Positions 1-12,932 of a stretch of 64,000 bases of DNA are shown in pieces. The stretch is from Setoptus koraiensis (taxonomy: Eukaryota > Arthropoda): NCBI GenBank assembly GCA_048013815.1, contig CM106585.1, forward strand, positions 21,204,001 through 21,268,000, read 5' to 3'. The translations under genes and the position numbers were made by a program. The notes beneath the pieces were generated by a model, which was not told the origin of the DNA, searched no databases, and worked only from the letters and a program-made list of their open reading frames with translations. The stretch's first letter is position 1; each line of letters starts with the position of its first letter.

Positions 1-630
1 CAATGCTGGTGCAAATCAATTATGCAACTAATATGCATATTAGTGATGGACACAACACACCGATACGCGCTCTTGTCCAGCGATTAATTGTCCAGCGATC
101 AGTAATCGATTGATAGCTTGACAACACTGGCCTATAATGAGCAATCAGCCGGTAGCTGGCTTGACCGTGCAGCCATGACACAGTACACGGTGCACGGTGC
201 ATCATGTTCAAAGTGGTGTAGTGCATGACCAGTTGCACCAGTTGCACCAGTGGCACCAGCAGCGCTCGCAGCGGCGGCAAGAGACAACAACGAGCAGATT
301 TGTAGAGTGCAACAGCATGTTGTGACTCACAGCCATTGCGAGGGGGGCTCGTGGCCGGCAAGTGCCAGCTGTTTCCGATATAGTGTTACCTGGACTGGCC
401 TGAAGGCGGTTTGGTGTGGCGCATGCGCCCCGCGAGCGGCTACTGTGTTGAGTCTTTTCGTTTTTGTTTTTTTTTTTTGTTTTTCATTTTGCTGGATTTT
501 GTTCGACGGGCGAGCGAACTTCTCGAATGGCCAATCCAGTGGCAAGTTGTTTGAGAGCGAGCATGCGCGTTAACAACAGTTCGACGCTCACATTTGCGCT
601 CACATGCTCAAACGCGACGCGTCGCTTCGA

Positions 631-710
631 TTCGATCAAATTCGGTTAAAGTCGATCAAATCCGATAAAATTCGATAAAATTCGATAAAATTCGATAAAA
701 TTCGATTAAA
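631..710. repeat. 10-bp tandem repeat, eight phased copies
   Basis: Eight consecutive 10-bp units of the type TTCGATAAAA. The later copies are almost identical and the first three are diverged. The array lies about 260 bp upstream of the first coding exon of the Notch ligand. A 10-bp period is close to one DNA helical turn; no function is shown. Confidence 0.9.
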
Positions 711-816
711 CTGACCATTTGGTGTAACGTTCGACTCGTCCAGTCCAATCGTTTCGACGGACAATTGTGAATCAATTAATTAATTAATCAACGGTCAATA
801 TTGCATCAGCGGCATC

Positions 817-943
817 AGCAGCAGCAGCAACAACAACAACAGCAACAACCAACAACCAACAACCAACAACCAACAACCAACAACCAACAACCAACAACCA
901 ACAACCAACAACCAACAATCAACAACCAACAACCAACAACCAG
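817..943. repeat. CAG/CAA tract followed by a 7-bp minisatellite
   Basis: A short CAG/CAA run passes into about 14 copies of the 7-mer CAACCAA. Both strands stay open across it, giving glutamine/asparagine/threonine-rich or valine/leucine/glycine-rich frames. The 7-bp unit puts a homogeneous array into every frame, so the open frames come from the repeat and are not evidence of a gene. Confidence 0.9.
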
Positions 944-970
944 CAACAGCAACCTCATCGGCAACAACAA

Positions 971-3900
971 GTGCAACAACGACAACGACAAATGAGCAAA
1001 CAGAGCCACCCAATGAATTGGCTCAATTTACTGTTTAGGCGAGGTTGCCAGCGCAACGAGAGAGCCAAACAGAGCAGCAACAATCCTGGTGCCAACACTC
1101 ATTCAATCAGCACTAAATCAGCGACTGAAACGACATCACCAATAATGGCAAATGCGGTGCACGCGCCGCCCTCACTAATAACAATAGTGACATTGGCAGC
1201 AGTAGTAATGTCCATGTTAGTGTCACGTGTTAGCTCGTCGGGAATGGTAGAGTTTGAATTCACCCATTTGGAGCAGCTCGATGTGAGCGGTCAGCATGCG
1301 AACGGATCGCGAACGAACAATCCCTCAATTAAGCTGACCATTTGTCTAAAAGAGGCCTTTGCCAGTCATTTGGGCCAGCCGTGTGCCTATGGCAACTCCA
1401 CCATAACATTGGCCAGACATCAGCACAATTCACCATTCAATCAGACACAATCAGACAATGCAAGCACCAGGCACAACAACAAACGCCAGCCTATATTGTC
1501 GAACCTGGTGAGAATTCCCTTCACATTCAGATGGATGGTGAGTACAATAATACATCTATTTTCGCTCAAAATTCCATTATTTCCTGTGAAATGAATTATC
1601 CCTGTGCCAACGAGCGGCCTGTGGTGACACTTGCTCAACTGTGCCCACTTTCACTTGTTGCGCAACCAACCACTGCCTCGTTTGTAGCAGATTGAATGAA
1701 ATCATCGAAGCCAACTATGAGTTTGCTCGTGCATAACTCACCTGTGAGCTTCTGGCCATTACTTCATCATGAATTCATTATGGCAACGCAGTCATTCATT
1801 AGAAGCTGTGTTTGCGGCATTCACAATGCCGATATTCACTGTCGGCAATCGGATTCACAATCGCACAGCAGCATTCATTTGCCAGTGCAGCCTTGGGTCG
1901 ATGAAGCTGGCACTCGATGAAGCGGGCACTCGATAAACCTACGATAACAAGTGTTGGGTTTCATCCAAACATCATGAAATAATCTTGAAATATCTGGATG
2001 GAATCATGGCAAATGTAAGATAAATGAATGGCCGATGTTACAGTGATTGTGAGCGAGTCTTCCGTTTCGCATCGCCTTTGTATCATAGGCAATGTATGTA
2101 ATTGTGTAATATGCATTCATTTTATCATGCATAATCACAAGCATTTTATCTGTCGGCACAGGCCATGTTATGATACTGGTATTTGATTATCGAAATGATA
2201 ATTGTCGATGATGTTTGCGCGCCCGCATCATTATTGGCTCATTACATCATGAGAATGATCTTGAAAATTACAAATATTACGAGCACAAGTCGGCAGTGTC
2301 CAGCATTCTGGCTACCGTATTATTTTTGTTGTTGTTGTTGTTTTTCATAATTTTTGCCGCTCGCAAGCATATTGCCTGGATATCTGGCGTTTTGCCGATA
2401 TCTGGCATATTTAGCGGCAAAGCGCCAGATATGGGCAATGTCTGGCTTGAGACAGGCGGCACAGTTGGAATTGGTCAATATCAATCTAGTTACATCATCG
2501 GTGGTGGCTTTTGATGTTGGAAGCGGCTCGCATGATAGCATGCGAGCGGCAAGTTATCATGATGGTAGCTGCAACAGTAGCCACAACGGCAACAAGCAAA
2601 CGTTGCGTAGAAAGTGACCATCGCCATCACCATCAACAGGTGATTCTCGCTATCCAACTCGGCATCGTTGGCCGCGAATTCATCGTTGGCCGCGGGTTCA
2701 TCAGTGGCACCGAATTCATCAGCGGCAGCGGATTCATCATGATTCGAGCGAGCCCTGGCGGCACAATCGGGCGGCACAATCGGGCGACCAAGTTCAAGGT
2801 GACCGGCGAGGGGCAGGTGATTTTTGTGTTGTGCTGTCATTGCTGTTATTTTGCACAATTGTCGAGCACGGCACCTGAGATCGCTGATTGCAAAGAGCTG
2901 TTATGAGTGGCTTTGCGGCAACAACTGGCAGTCATAACAGTAACAGTCATGACAACAGTGACAGACAGTGGCAGCAGATGGACGCGACGAGCGCAAGTTT
3001 TTATTCTTAATTTGCACAATCATGATCCGCAATCAAAGCTGCCAAGAAAGAAGCGTCTTGTCGGTTTGTTGTTGTCGTCGGTGTCGGTGTTGCTACTGCT
3101 GCTGCTGCTGTTGCGACAACGACTGCACGACCGAGCAACGAGCGCCAATTGACGTGAGGCGTCTTGTTGCGCATTGTCACTGTCGACATAACACGACTAC
3201 CGGTCATGTAAGCGCCGGACAACGTGAATTCAACATTCACAACGAAAAGCAGAGGAGCGTGCGAGTGTCACGTAGCGCAATCGCGACTCGAGCAGCCGTT
3301 GCGAGTCTTGAGTTGTGATTCTTTAGTTGTGAGTTGTGATTCGTTAGTTGTGAGCTGGATTCGTTAGTTGTGAGTCTTGAGTGTGTTGGTTTTATTGGAA
3401 CACGACGGAGGGAATTCTCGCGAAAACCAATTAAAGCATCAGCTGCCAAGCGTCGCGTTTACGTTACCAAACACAACATTGCTCGGCCGATCCGCTGCTG
3501 GCGCTGACGACGATGACGATGCTGACGATGCTGACGATGATGAGGATGATGCTTTTCTTAAGAATGGCATTGTTTTTCGCAAACGATGCAAACCGCTCAA
3601 CGACAACCCCGCCAACGACGACCCCGCCAACAACCGCCACAACCACTGCCGCAACAACCACAACAATGCTTGTGCGTGCTTTGCATATCTCGCGCCGCAT
3701 GTTTCGGCTAATACCTGGCGATAAACATGATAATATCAACCTGAGGGGGCTACTGTTGCCATTTTTCGAGCTCGCACCAGCAGTACATAACGTGTATCAC
3801 AGCGCCAGCACAATGCGAACGTTTCCCGTTGCAAGTCGCCGTTGTCGTTGGCGTCGCCGTTGTCGCCACAACAGCAACAACAACAGCAACAACAACAGCA

Positions 3901-6900
3901 ACAACAACAGCAACAACAACAGCAACAACAACAGCAACAACAACAGCAACAGCACGGGCAAAGGGTCCCCTGGATGCAGAGGCGCGGTGCAGAGAAAAGC
4001 TGCACAGTCGGGTAAAGTCAGGTGAATATTATATATTATGAATAGTCCGCCGGAGAGTGTGCCCATGCGCCAGAGAGTGGCGCAGCAATCACAGCCTCGC
4101 TGACAATGCGAACGGCGATTTGCCGTTTTGCCCATATGTGCCCATGCAAAGTGCAACGTGGACGCGCCACTGCTCACTGCCTAAACTAACTAATTATCGC
4201 TCTCTTTACCTGTCCGCTTCACCTGTCCGCTGTGTGAGTGCGCGAAAACTCGAGATAAATGAAGTGGAAAAGTTCATTAACAATGTCCACTGCAATACAA
4301 CTGCTGCTGCCACTGGCCAGACAGCGCATGAGTGGCCGTTGTTTGTAATCACCTAAAATGTAAAATTAAGGGTATAGTTCTGGGTATTAGAATATACACT
4401 TATGCAACTTGTGCGTAGCTTATGTTTGCTTATTGGACGGGGGCAGTTTCAGTTTTTGGCGCGCTGTTGCCCCGGGCTAAAACTATTGGCACTTGATGGT
4501 CGGTTGCTGTGTGAGCGGCTCATTGCCTAGCCATCGTCTAGTCGTGGCCACTTTTCCACACAGGCCAACAACGACAACAGCGGCAACAACAACAGCAACA
4601 GCAGCAACAACATCGCCAGCCGGTAGCAACAAGTGTGCGCCGGCCAAAGCGGCATAAATTAGATTATGATGATGCATAATTTTAAACTTTTTTATCATCG
4701 GCATGCAATCTTTTTGTGTCTGCTCGTTGTTGTTGGTTGTTGGCCGGCGTTGTTGGCCGGCGTTGTTGCAGCCTCGCAACAGCGCTTGTAACAGCGCTTG
4801 TAACAGACTGTCGGTGCTGCCAACAGCGACAGCCAACAACCAACAACAAGCGCCAACAACGACAACCGCCGGCACACTTGACTGATCGCCAGTCATGCTC
4901 GCATGAGCAATATGCCGCCCGGCCGACAGCAACTTTCTCAATCTTTGTTTGCAGCTCGTGCAACAGGTGAGCGTCGTCGCTCGGACACACACTGTTATCG
5001 CGCCACATCTGGTCAGTACTGTCGACTGTTGTTGTCGTTGCCGTCGTTGTGTCGCTGTTGTCGTTGCTGTTGTTGCTGTTGTTGCTGTTGTTGCTGTTGT
5101 TGCTGTTGTTGCTGTTGTTGCTGTTGTTGCTGTTGTTGCTGTTGTTGCTGTTGTTGTGTCGTGTCGTTGCTGTCGCTGTTGTCGTCGTGTCGGTGTGCTC
5201 GTTGTCGTTGTCGGTGTGTCGCTGCCGAGTCAGCGGTCGCATAGCCAACAATGAATGAACCAATGAATGGGTGTGTGTTCCGCGGGCCAGGTGAATGAGA
5301 GTTTGTGAATGAGTGTGAGAGCGATCATTATCTTGCTCTGTGATTCTAATTATAATCTTGAGTCGCTCTCAGCTGTTGCTACTCTCATGCAACCAGATTG
5401 TTTATGTGTCACAAGTGGCCATGATAACACTAACCGTGACAATACAAGCTGCTGCTGCTGCCTCTGCTGGCCAAACCATGAAAACAACAATAACAATAAA
5501 ACTATGAAATTCATAAAACTGTCCTCTGTCGACACAGGCGTCGCCTATAGCGACCCCAGCTCGAGCCACAGCTAAATGATGCGATGACATTAATTGAATT
5601 AATTGTATTAATTGTATTAATGAACTCAGCGCCACCGCCACAAAACGGCCCACGCAGCACCTATACTAAATATAGGTTAGCTGCAAGCTCGCGTAAGACG
5701 CTTGAGATTCTCAAGTTGAGAGATAAGAGAGCGATGAGACCATTGGACGCGATTCTCAGGCTCGGCCGATTCGCCTTCATCCGGGCACCTTTTACGACCG
5801 CACGGCCCATTGTTTGTTTGTTGGTCGCACTCCGACGTTTGACTCGCACTCCGACGTTTGACTCGCAATCTGACATTCGAGCCGCACTCTGAGACTCGTC
5901 GCGAGATGAGGCCGACTGATTAGCTTGTGTCCACTATTATAAATTATGGCCACTGCGCGGCCATTTGTTTGTTATGTTTGTTTATGTGTCCACTAGTCCA
6001 TGGAGTGTTACGCAATAAACAGCTGATCAACAGCGGCCAATCAACAGGTGAACTTGATCAACTGGCTGGCCGTGCTACTGATGCTGACGTAAATGCAAAT
6101 GAGCACTCGGTGCAACGGCAGCAGCACACATTGTTGGCCAACTTGCAAATTGTCCTACTAATAAACAAAACTCATCCGATATGCTGCCGCTACTCACCGG
6201 CTCTCGGGTGTAATATCTGCCTGTTATCTGGCCATCTTGCTCTGTGCGCCGGTTTATCTGGCCGCCGGTTCATCTGGCCGGCTCGCCAAGGGCCGGCTTG
6301 TAATGGGCCGACAAATGGGCCGCCAAATGAGCCGGCCAGCGCCGCTTAATTGGCTGGCGCGTCTCGTTGGCTTGTACGTTCGAAATGCTGCGACCGGCGA
6401 AAGGCGATAGGCGATTCGCTTCGAGTGCCTCGGGCCGAATTCGAGCAACGACGAATGGGCAGCATCGCATATCGCATAATTGTGCAAGCTTCTTTTCATC
6501 TGTTCGTCTAAAATCGTGATATCACACATTATTTGTTGTTGTGTCTTGTGCTGCCTACCGGCTACTGCTCTCAATGAACAATTTAACCAATATTACATAT
6601 AATATATTGCCTATGGTATGGGCAGTGGTAGCTCGTGCGACCACTGCCTCCGTAATGCCATAATGCAGATCCATGGCCATACAATGGACTCCATTGAATG
6701 GAGTATGGTCACCAAATTGGAGCCCGACCGGCCGCAACCTGGCTACAGCGCATACATTAATTGTGAATACGTCCAGTGGGATCATACTCGCCAATGGCAA
6801 CCAGCTCAACGACGAGGCCAATGATGGTGGCTAAATTGTTAATTAGCAAGTGCGAACGAAAGGGGAGTCCGATCACGATTGTGTGTCGATAACATAATAT

Positions 6901-9900
6901 ACGTAATATGACAACATGGCAATGATGTAATCGCGCGTTGTATCGTAAATCGTGTTGTTTTATCGCCATGGTATTATCCTGCTCACTCCTACAATGAACC
7001 CACTGTTTCTCACTCCTCCAACTAAAATTGTCTGAACACCGATACTCAGCGATACTCACAAGCGATACACAACCACGGAGAAGCGTTTCGAGTCTCGCCG
7101 AGTATACGCCGACGCCGCGAATTCTCGATTCGCGATTTCAGTTCATTTATCAGCATTCGGGCCGCTTGTTTCATCGATTCGACGACGGCCGTTGCTGTTC
7201 ATTGAGCGCCAGATAACATTAAATTAATATTACCAGCATGTTAACAACAACTGTGCCACAATTAATTGTTGTTCAACCTAATGGTAATTAATATCACTTT
7301 GTCCACTATTATTGCGCGCCACGCTGGCCGGCCATTCAAGACGCCACAGCGCTGCCAAAACAAACAACTAATGACGATATTAGCATTTAAATTGAATCTA
7401 ATCTCTCTCGCTGCCGTCGAGTCTGGGCCATTTCGGCGCCTCAGCCGTTTCACTTTGTGTCCGTTTCACTGTGAGTTTGTTTCACTGTGAGTTTGTTTCA
7501 CTTTGTGTCCGTTGTGCTGAAACTAAAGCCGTCCTACCAGCCAACAACTAGACGACGAGATACCAGCGCAGATATAACGCGACGCAAGCCACTAAAATAA
7601 ACAAGCGCTTGTGTGTAATATGATTTTTTTGCCGATCTTCATGTTGCTGGCTCGCAATGGAGCTGCCTCGAACACTCGAGAACTCGGGAACTCGAGAACT
7701 CGAGCGCTTCTGAGCCGCCGATTGGCCACCATATGCGCTCGTCACGGCCTCAAAAAACTGCAGTTAACTGCATTAGCCACAGAGAAGCGCGACAAAAACA
7801 ACATAAAGCAGCATCTCGCACCAGATATTCAAGTATGTTATTCAAGTTATTTGCATAGTTGTTCAAATCGCGGCATCGTCGTATCAAACAGGCAGCTTCG
7901 TGCTCGTCACTGCTGGATATAACTGACTGGATATTCGCAATTGGAAATTTGTCAATTTGTTGGCCTGGCCACAATGCTTGTTATTGTTGCGCTTGCTTTT
8001 TTGTTGGCTTCTCCGCAAATCCAAATTGATTTCCATAAATGATTTAATCTTGGCCGGCGCGACGGCCAGCGCCTGTGCATGTGTCGTGGTTGCATATATA
8101 ATCCAATGAATATGTACCAACGAGCATCGCGTGACACACGTCGGGCCTTGACAGCTTACTCGCTTTTACATCATGTCGCGTTTTGCCTGCCAAAAACCAC
8201 ACATCGTCTCAAATTATCCACCGACACATATCAAGATGTTCGAACATCGCGAGATGCGCTATTTATACATATTGTTGTTGCAATCTTTTGATCGTCACAT
8301 GCACAATTTTAGACAATTCCTCGGACCACCATGGGTCAGTCATGTCCAGTCATTGGCGGACGTGACTCAATTTTGTTGGCCATCGCGGCCAACAGACGAC
8401 AAGATCTCATCTCGTGAGCCTGTGGGTGGTATGCACGACGCCAACAGACGATGCCAATCGTTCATTCTTTGCGATTATTTGTGTGTGTCAATGAAAATTC
8501 TCTGTCCGCTTTTGGTGCTTTTGGCGTATCTGCATTGTTTATCGAATTCGCTCCCTCAACCATGAGTGCACACCAATACCAATGGCGGTTGTAATTGCAA
8601 ACACTAATTACAAATTATAAATTATGAATTATAAAATATGAATTATAAATTATGAATCATCAATAGCGCTGACAGTTGAAGCGCTCGATTGGCAGCCGTA
8701 TTGAGAAAAGAATTTTGCCCGAGAATGAATGACAACAAACCGACTGGCAGCGTCATTTGTTGGCTACTTGCATCCGTCTCTAGCTGTCAGTGGTGCTCGT
8801 TCAAGTCTAAGTGACATCGATCGAAATCAATCAGTTCTACTAGAGTGCTTCTACTATGACACTGGCGCATTAGTTGCACCGGTTGACCATTAACTGGCCA
8901 ATTTCCGATTCTAGGTCCATTCAGATAATATTCATGAATGAGTAATCAGCAATTATCTTCTTTTCTCTATTTAATTGCCTCATTTTTTTGTTGTATGCAG
9001 AAATCATTTACGCTCATAGTGACTGTTGAAAATCAGCAAACAACGGCCAATCCGTCATCTGTCATCACCACCAGACACACACCATCAAATCGGCTCAACG
9101 TGAACATTTTCAATCAACAAGTCAATCAAAGTAGCCAACATGCTACAATATCAGTCCATTCGTACAGCATCAAACAAACTAACACCACCGACCCAAATTC
9201 AATGCCAGAGAGATATGTGTTCACTGAGAATGAGGTGCTACCTATACAAGACCAGTCCAGTGGTAGTATTAACAGTTGGACTGAAAGGACCCAACGGAGC
9301 TCTAGAAATTTCAAATCATCATTGAATTACAGATTCAGGTAAGCCTACTGAGGAATGCCACTATAACAACCACTATAAATCTACTTTGTTCATTGTGATG
9401 GAGCAATCAATTATAACTATCTACAATCATAACTATTGTTCATATTCAAATAGGATCTATTGTTCGCCGCACTATTATGGCGATGATTGCGCAACATTTT
9501 GTCGCGATCGCAGCGACAATTTTGGCCACTATAACTGTAGCCCGGCTGGACAAAAGATTTGCCACGAAGGTTGGAAGGGCGCAGATTGTGACATTGCCAA
9601 ATGTCGTCAAGATTGTAACGAGATGCACGGATTTTGTGACACACCTAACACGTGCTCGTGCCGGCCAGGCTGGACTGGTCCAAGATGCGATCAATGCATA
9701 CCCTATCCAGGCTGCAAGAACGGATATTGTTTATCTCCCTGGCAATGTCTATGCAACAAAAATTGGGGCGGCATTTTGTGCGATGGAGATCTAAACTATT
9801 GCGGAACCCATGAACCTTGTCTCAACAATGCATCATGCCAGAATGTTGCGCCTGATCGCTATAAATGCAATTGTTTGCCCGGATATACTGGTAAGTGAAA

Positions 9901-10950
9901 CAAAGTAAAAGTAGCCTGACTCGGCTTGATTACCTGCGAGCAACCCATTTTCGGCACTTATAAGAACAGTAATATAAAATTTATATTTTCAAACGACAAC
10001 CCATTCCATTGCCGTCTCTGTATCCGCTTAGGTGAAAATTGTGGAGTCAAAGATACGGCTTGCGCAACAAATCCATGCCAGAACGGCGGTCACTGTGTCT
10101 TAAAACGAAATCGCACGAATGTCAATGAAGTGTTCAATCAAACTGTAGACACAATTATAAGACAACAATCAAAAAAGACTCACTTAGAGCCTTCATTCAT
10201 CTGCAGTTGTCCGTCTGGCCTCACTGGACAATTTTGTGAGGTAGCCATCATTTCTAGTCCGATTTACCCCGTCATAAACGCAACAACAACAACAGCAACA
10301 GCGACAACAACGACAATGGAAACAAAATCTAGCAACAGAAGCTCTTGTGCTGAGGAAATTCCATGCTCTGCCAACTCTAACGAATTGCTTAAATGTCAAG
10401 TTTCGTTTTTCAAATATTACAGTGAGATCATCCGAGATAGAGGAACCATGTTTAGATGGGTAAGTGAATCATCCATCCAATCACTCGCAATCTATTCCCC
10501 TACATGAACGCCAATCAACAATAATTAATTAATAAATTCCATTGTTTCTCGCCCAAATTACAGATCACAATACTAGCCTTAATAAACATAGTTGCTGGTC
10601 TTATCTTCATCACGCTAATCTCACCTAGGGAGCGAGCACTCGAGGCAAGACTAATCAGTATCATAGGAGATGTAAGAAATAGTTACAATTGGCCCCTCGT
10701 AGGCAATCCCACTTTGCCCAAGGACGATCCACCTGAGTACAGTCCCCCTCAGATATCAATTGATGACATGTTAGAAACTAAGTATGATGCGACCAAAAAA
10801 TACCACTCATCTAATAAGACCACAAAGCCCGGCTGGCCATGCCCTGTCCATGATGTCGAAAAACAAGATTACACAACAACTCTGAATTCTAAACTTGTTG
10901 ACGAACCGCCACTATTTGTGAAAAAAGGGCAAGGAGAAATCTGGATATAA
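971..10950 (+). CDS. Ser: Serrate/Jagged-type Notch ligand (DSL protein), short form
   Basis: A membrane-bound ligand for Notch on neighbouring cells. Five coding exons fit in phase: 971-1537, 9001-9338, 9454-9890, 10032-10459 and 10564-10950, all with GT-AG introns, giving 718 residues. Order: hydrophobic signal sequence (about 66-88), MNNL domain split between exons 1 and 2 (to about 300), complete DSL domain (about 305-348, with the YYG, FGHY and GW landmarks), two atypical EGF repeats of the DOS type, then two more EGF repeats (the second with a long insertion), a Thr/Ser-rich stalk, one membrane helix (about 591-609) and a lysine-containing tail of about 109 residues. The third EGF repeat (NYCGTHEPC) resembles Jagged/Serrate more than Delta. 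Family members usually carry 8-16 EGF repeats, and the Cys-rich domain of Serrate is missing. The ATG at 1145 would start directly at the signal peptide and may be the true start (660 residues). Confidence 0.88.
2371..2439 (+). ncRNA. Candidate pre-miRNA-like hairpin inside intron 1
   Basis: As RNA, 2380-2397 pairs with 2415-2432 over 18 positions (one G-U), and 2371-2376 pairs with 2434-2439 after a small asymmetric internal loop (three bases against one). The terminal loop is 17 nt. The size of about 69 nt and the 24-bp stem resemble a miRNA precursor. The loop repeats part of the stem sequence, so a simple inverted duplication is an equally good explanation. I do not recognise the arm sequences. 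Confidence 0.3.
3312..3374. repeat. 21-bp tandem repeat, three copies
   Basis: Three imperfect 21-bp units built around TTGTGATTCGTTAGTTGTGAG, in the first intron of the ligand gene. No coding meaning. Confidence 0.75.
3868..3955. repeat. CAACAACAACAG 12-bp array
   Basis: About seven tandem copies of a 12-bp CAA/CAG unit in intron 1. Read as protein it gives poly-Q, poly-(N,S) or poly-(T,A) in one direction and poly-C or poly-L in the other. All these open frames are by-products of the triplet repeat. Confidence 0.9.
5059..5157. repeat. CTGTTGTTG 9-bp array
   Basis: About eleven near-perfect tandem copies of a 9-bp unit, the opposite-strand equivalent of the CAG/CAA arrays. Located in intron 1 of the ligand gene. 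Confidence 0.9.
5828..5888. repeat. 19-bp tandem repeat
   Basis: Two good copies and one diverged copy of a 19-bp unit (GCACTCCGACGTTTGACTC) in intron 1. Confidence 0.6.
8609..8659. repeat. AT-rich 10-bp repeat
   Basis: Tandem units of AATTATAAAT/AATTATGAAT type near the 3' end of intron 1. Confidence 0.65.
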
Positions 10951-11269
10951 CACTTCTGCAACACAGTTGAGAACCTTTGTTATCTTTTTTTACTGTAATA
11001 TATAAAAAGTATGTGTTTATACTACTGTACTATTATTATGTTGTTTATGAAAATGTATCCCATCAATACTATCATAGTTCGCCTCATCATAGGTCGAGCA
11101 TGATCATGTACTATAAACTAGGACTATTTACTAGGAAAGTAGATGTCCACACGTGTTCATTAAAATGAATAATCGATTGCTTGATTGAATTTAATTAAAC
11201 TTTTATCGTTTGATTGACAGCGCATTTTACTCAAAATATATTGCACATGTGATGTTTTTTAAATATAAA
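10951..11269. other. Convergent 3' region between the Notch ligand and SCOT
   Basis: About 320 bp of AT-rich DNA between two stop codons on opposite strands. It must hold both 3' untranslated ends. No canonical AATAAA is visible on either strand; ATTAAA (near 11160) and TATAAA-like variants are present. No gene seen. Confidence 0.6.
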
Positions 11270-12932
11270 TTATACTCTCATTGTGGACAAATTCTCACTT
11301 ACAGTAAACGTACATCCGGTTGATTGTTTTATTTCATCAACAGAAACACCTTCGGCAATCTCCGTTAGTGTCAGGCCTTGATTGGGCAAAAATCTAAAGA
11401 CCGCCTTCTCTGTTATTATTGTATCGACACAACTTGATCCAGTCAAGGGTAAATCACATTTTTCCACTATTTTAGGTTTTCCATCTTTACTACAGTGTTC
11501 CATAACAACTACTAATCTAGTTCCTGAAACACTTGCAGCAGCCAAATCGGCGGCTCCGCCAAAACCCTTGATTAATTTGCCAGGAACCATCCAGTTAGCC
11601 AGGTCTGCAGATTTCGAAACTTGCATACCACCAAGAATAGTGACATCTAAATGACCGCCTCTTATCATAGCGAAAGATTCATCGCTTGGAAAAAATGAGG
11701 CGCCTGGTAAGACGGATACAGTCTCTTTAGCGGCATTGACAAGATCCGCATCTACATCTTTCTCGTCAGGATATGGTCCCATTGCGAGTAGACCATTTTC
11801 GCTGTGGAATGTAACGTTGACACCAGAGGGAAGAAAATTGGCAGTTAGCACGGGCATGCCGATACCAAGATTGACATTCATACCATCTTTCAACTCAAGA
11901 GCGGCTCTCTTGGCTATTCTTTCTCTTGTTAGTTGTGCCCTAGACTTTGTTGATTCATCCTTGGGGGTCATATTCTGTCTTGTGGTGACTTTTTCAATTC
12001 TCTTCTCGTAATTATGTCCTCTAATAATACGATCCACATAAATAGCAGGAATATGCACTTCATCTGGCTTCAATACACCCACATCGACTATCTCCTCGAC
12101 TTCAGCAATTGTCACTTTTGCGGCCTTGCACATGGTCGCATTGAAATTCCTGGCACTCAATCTAAAAATTAAGTTACCTGCCTTATCGGCTTTGTAAGCT
12201 TTCACAAGAGCAAAATCGGCCTTGATGGCCTCCTCCAAAATATAATGTTTACCATTATGTTCAATAGAGGGTTTGGCTTTACTATGCATGACAACATTAC
12301 CATTATTGTCGTATTTGATTGGGGCACCTCCGTGATGAACCAACGTATTATATCCAGTGGGTGTGTAGAACAGAGGGATGCCAGCACCCCCCGCACGTAT
12401 TTTTTCAGCAAGGGTACCCTGGGGCACAAATTCTAGTTCCAGATCTCCGCGTAGATATTGGGCTTCAAAGAGTTTGTTTTCGCCTACATAAGATGATATC
12501 ATGCGTTTGACTTGATTTTGCCTCAGCAGAAGTCCAACTCCGAAGTCGCTAACTCCCACATTATTGCTTACAACAGTGAGTTTATTGATTTCCTTTTTGG
12601 CTGCAAGTGCCGCTATCAAGTGTTCTGTGATAATGTTATATGGGAATGTTTGCGATGATTGGTTGACATGGTGTGACAACTACGATCTGTGACGTTAGTG
12701 ACGAGTGGGAAGAAAGTACAACGGACTCACCTGGTATTCCGCACAATCCAAATCCGCCTGACAATATGAGAGAGTTTGATTTGATGTCGTGAATGGCATC
12801 CTCTGCCTTGTCGAAAATTTTCGCATTGTTGACAGCCGTTACCCTTAGGCCACGCTGAACTGTAGCGAATAGAAGATGTTTTGCGGAATATCCAGTTGAT
12901 GCAGGCGACAGTAACAACGCCAGCGAATTCAT
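11270..12932 (-). CDS. OXCT1: Succinyl-CoA:3-ketoacid CoA transferase, mitochondrial (SCOT)
   Basis: Moves CoA from succinyl-CoA to acetoacetate in the mitochondrial matrix, the key step of ketone-body use. Two exons, 12731-12932 and 11270-12624, are joined by a 106-bp GT-AG intron inside the conserved [10 protein letters not shown] segment; the result is 518 residues against 520 in human. An amino-terminal presequence rich in Leu, Arg and Ser (about residues 1-40) is followed by both CoA-transferase halves. The catalytic glutamate lies in SENG (about residue 343), and the linker between the halves is present. It faces PIP4K across a shared divergent region. Its first exon and upstream DNA have a near copy at CISD3 (16443-16810); the shared part ends in codons that belong to the SCOT enzyme domain, so SCOT looks like the donor. 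Confidence 0.96.

Larger units (their letters stand above)
1..970. other. Upstream region and probable 5' leader of the Notch-ligand gene
   Basis: I see no convincing gene here. Short frames are open on both strands but resemble no protein family. The stretch carries a phased 10-bp tandem repeat (631-710), TTAATTAA repeats near 770-790, and a CAG/CAA tract followed by a 7-bp minisatellite (about 817-943) just before the first coding exon of the ligand gene. It probably holds its promoter and 5' untranslated leader, but no TATA box or initiator can be assigned with confidence. Confidence 0.5.
1538..9000 (+). other. First intron of the Notch-ligand gene (7.46 kb)
   Basis: The donor GTGAGT at 1538 and the pyrimidine-rich acceptor ending TATGCAG at 9000 interrupt the MNNL domain exactly between codons, so no exon is missing inside. 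I found no protein-like frame. The intron holds several minisatellites, a strong 69-nt hairpin (2371-2439), a patch of GAATTCATC-type repeats (about 2660-2740), and CAG/CAA arrays near 3.9 and 5.1 kb. Its size contrasts with the 100-140 bp introns elsewhere in the window and suggests regulatory content. Confidence 0.8.

Noticed and set aside
795-1013. Poly-Q/N/T and poly-L/V/G frames over the CAA/CAACCAA repeats
   Set aside because: Stop-free by repeat composition in every frame. The ligand's coding exon begins after them in another frame.
971-10950. Delta rather than Serrate/Jagged identity for the Notch ligand
   Set aside because: The NYCGTHEPC segment and the DOS-type EGF pair fit Jagged/Serrate better. 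The small EGF number would also fit Delta-like proteins, so the subclass is kept with some doubt.
11270-12679. SCOT start at 12679 in one exon
   Set aside because: The first 18 codons of that frame are intron. Splicing 12731-12932 to 12624 restores the conserved [10 protein letters not shown] segment and the mitochondrial presequence.
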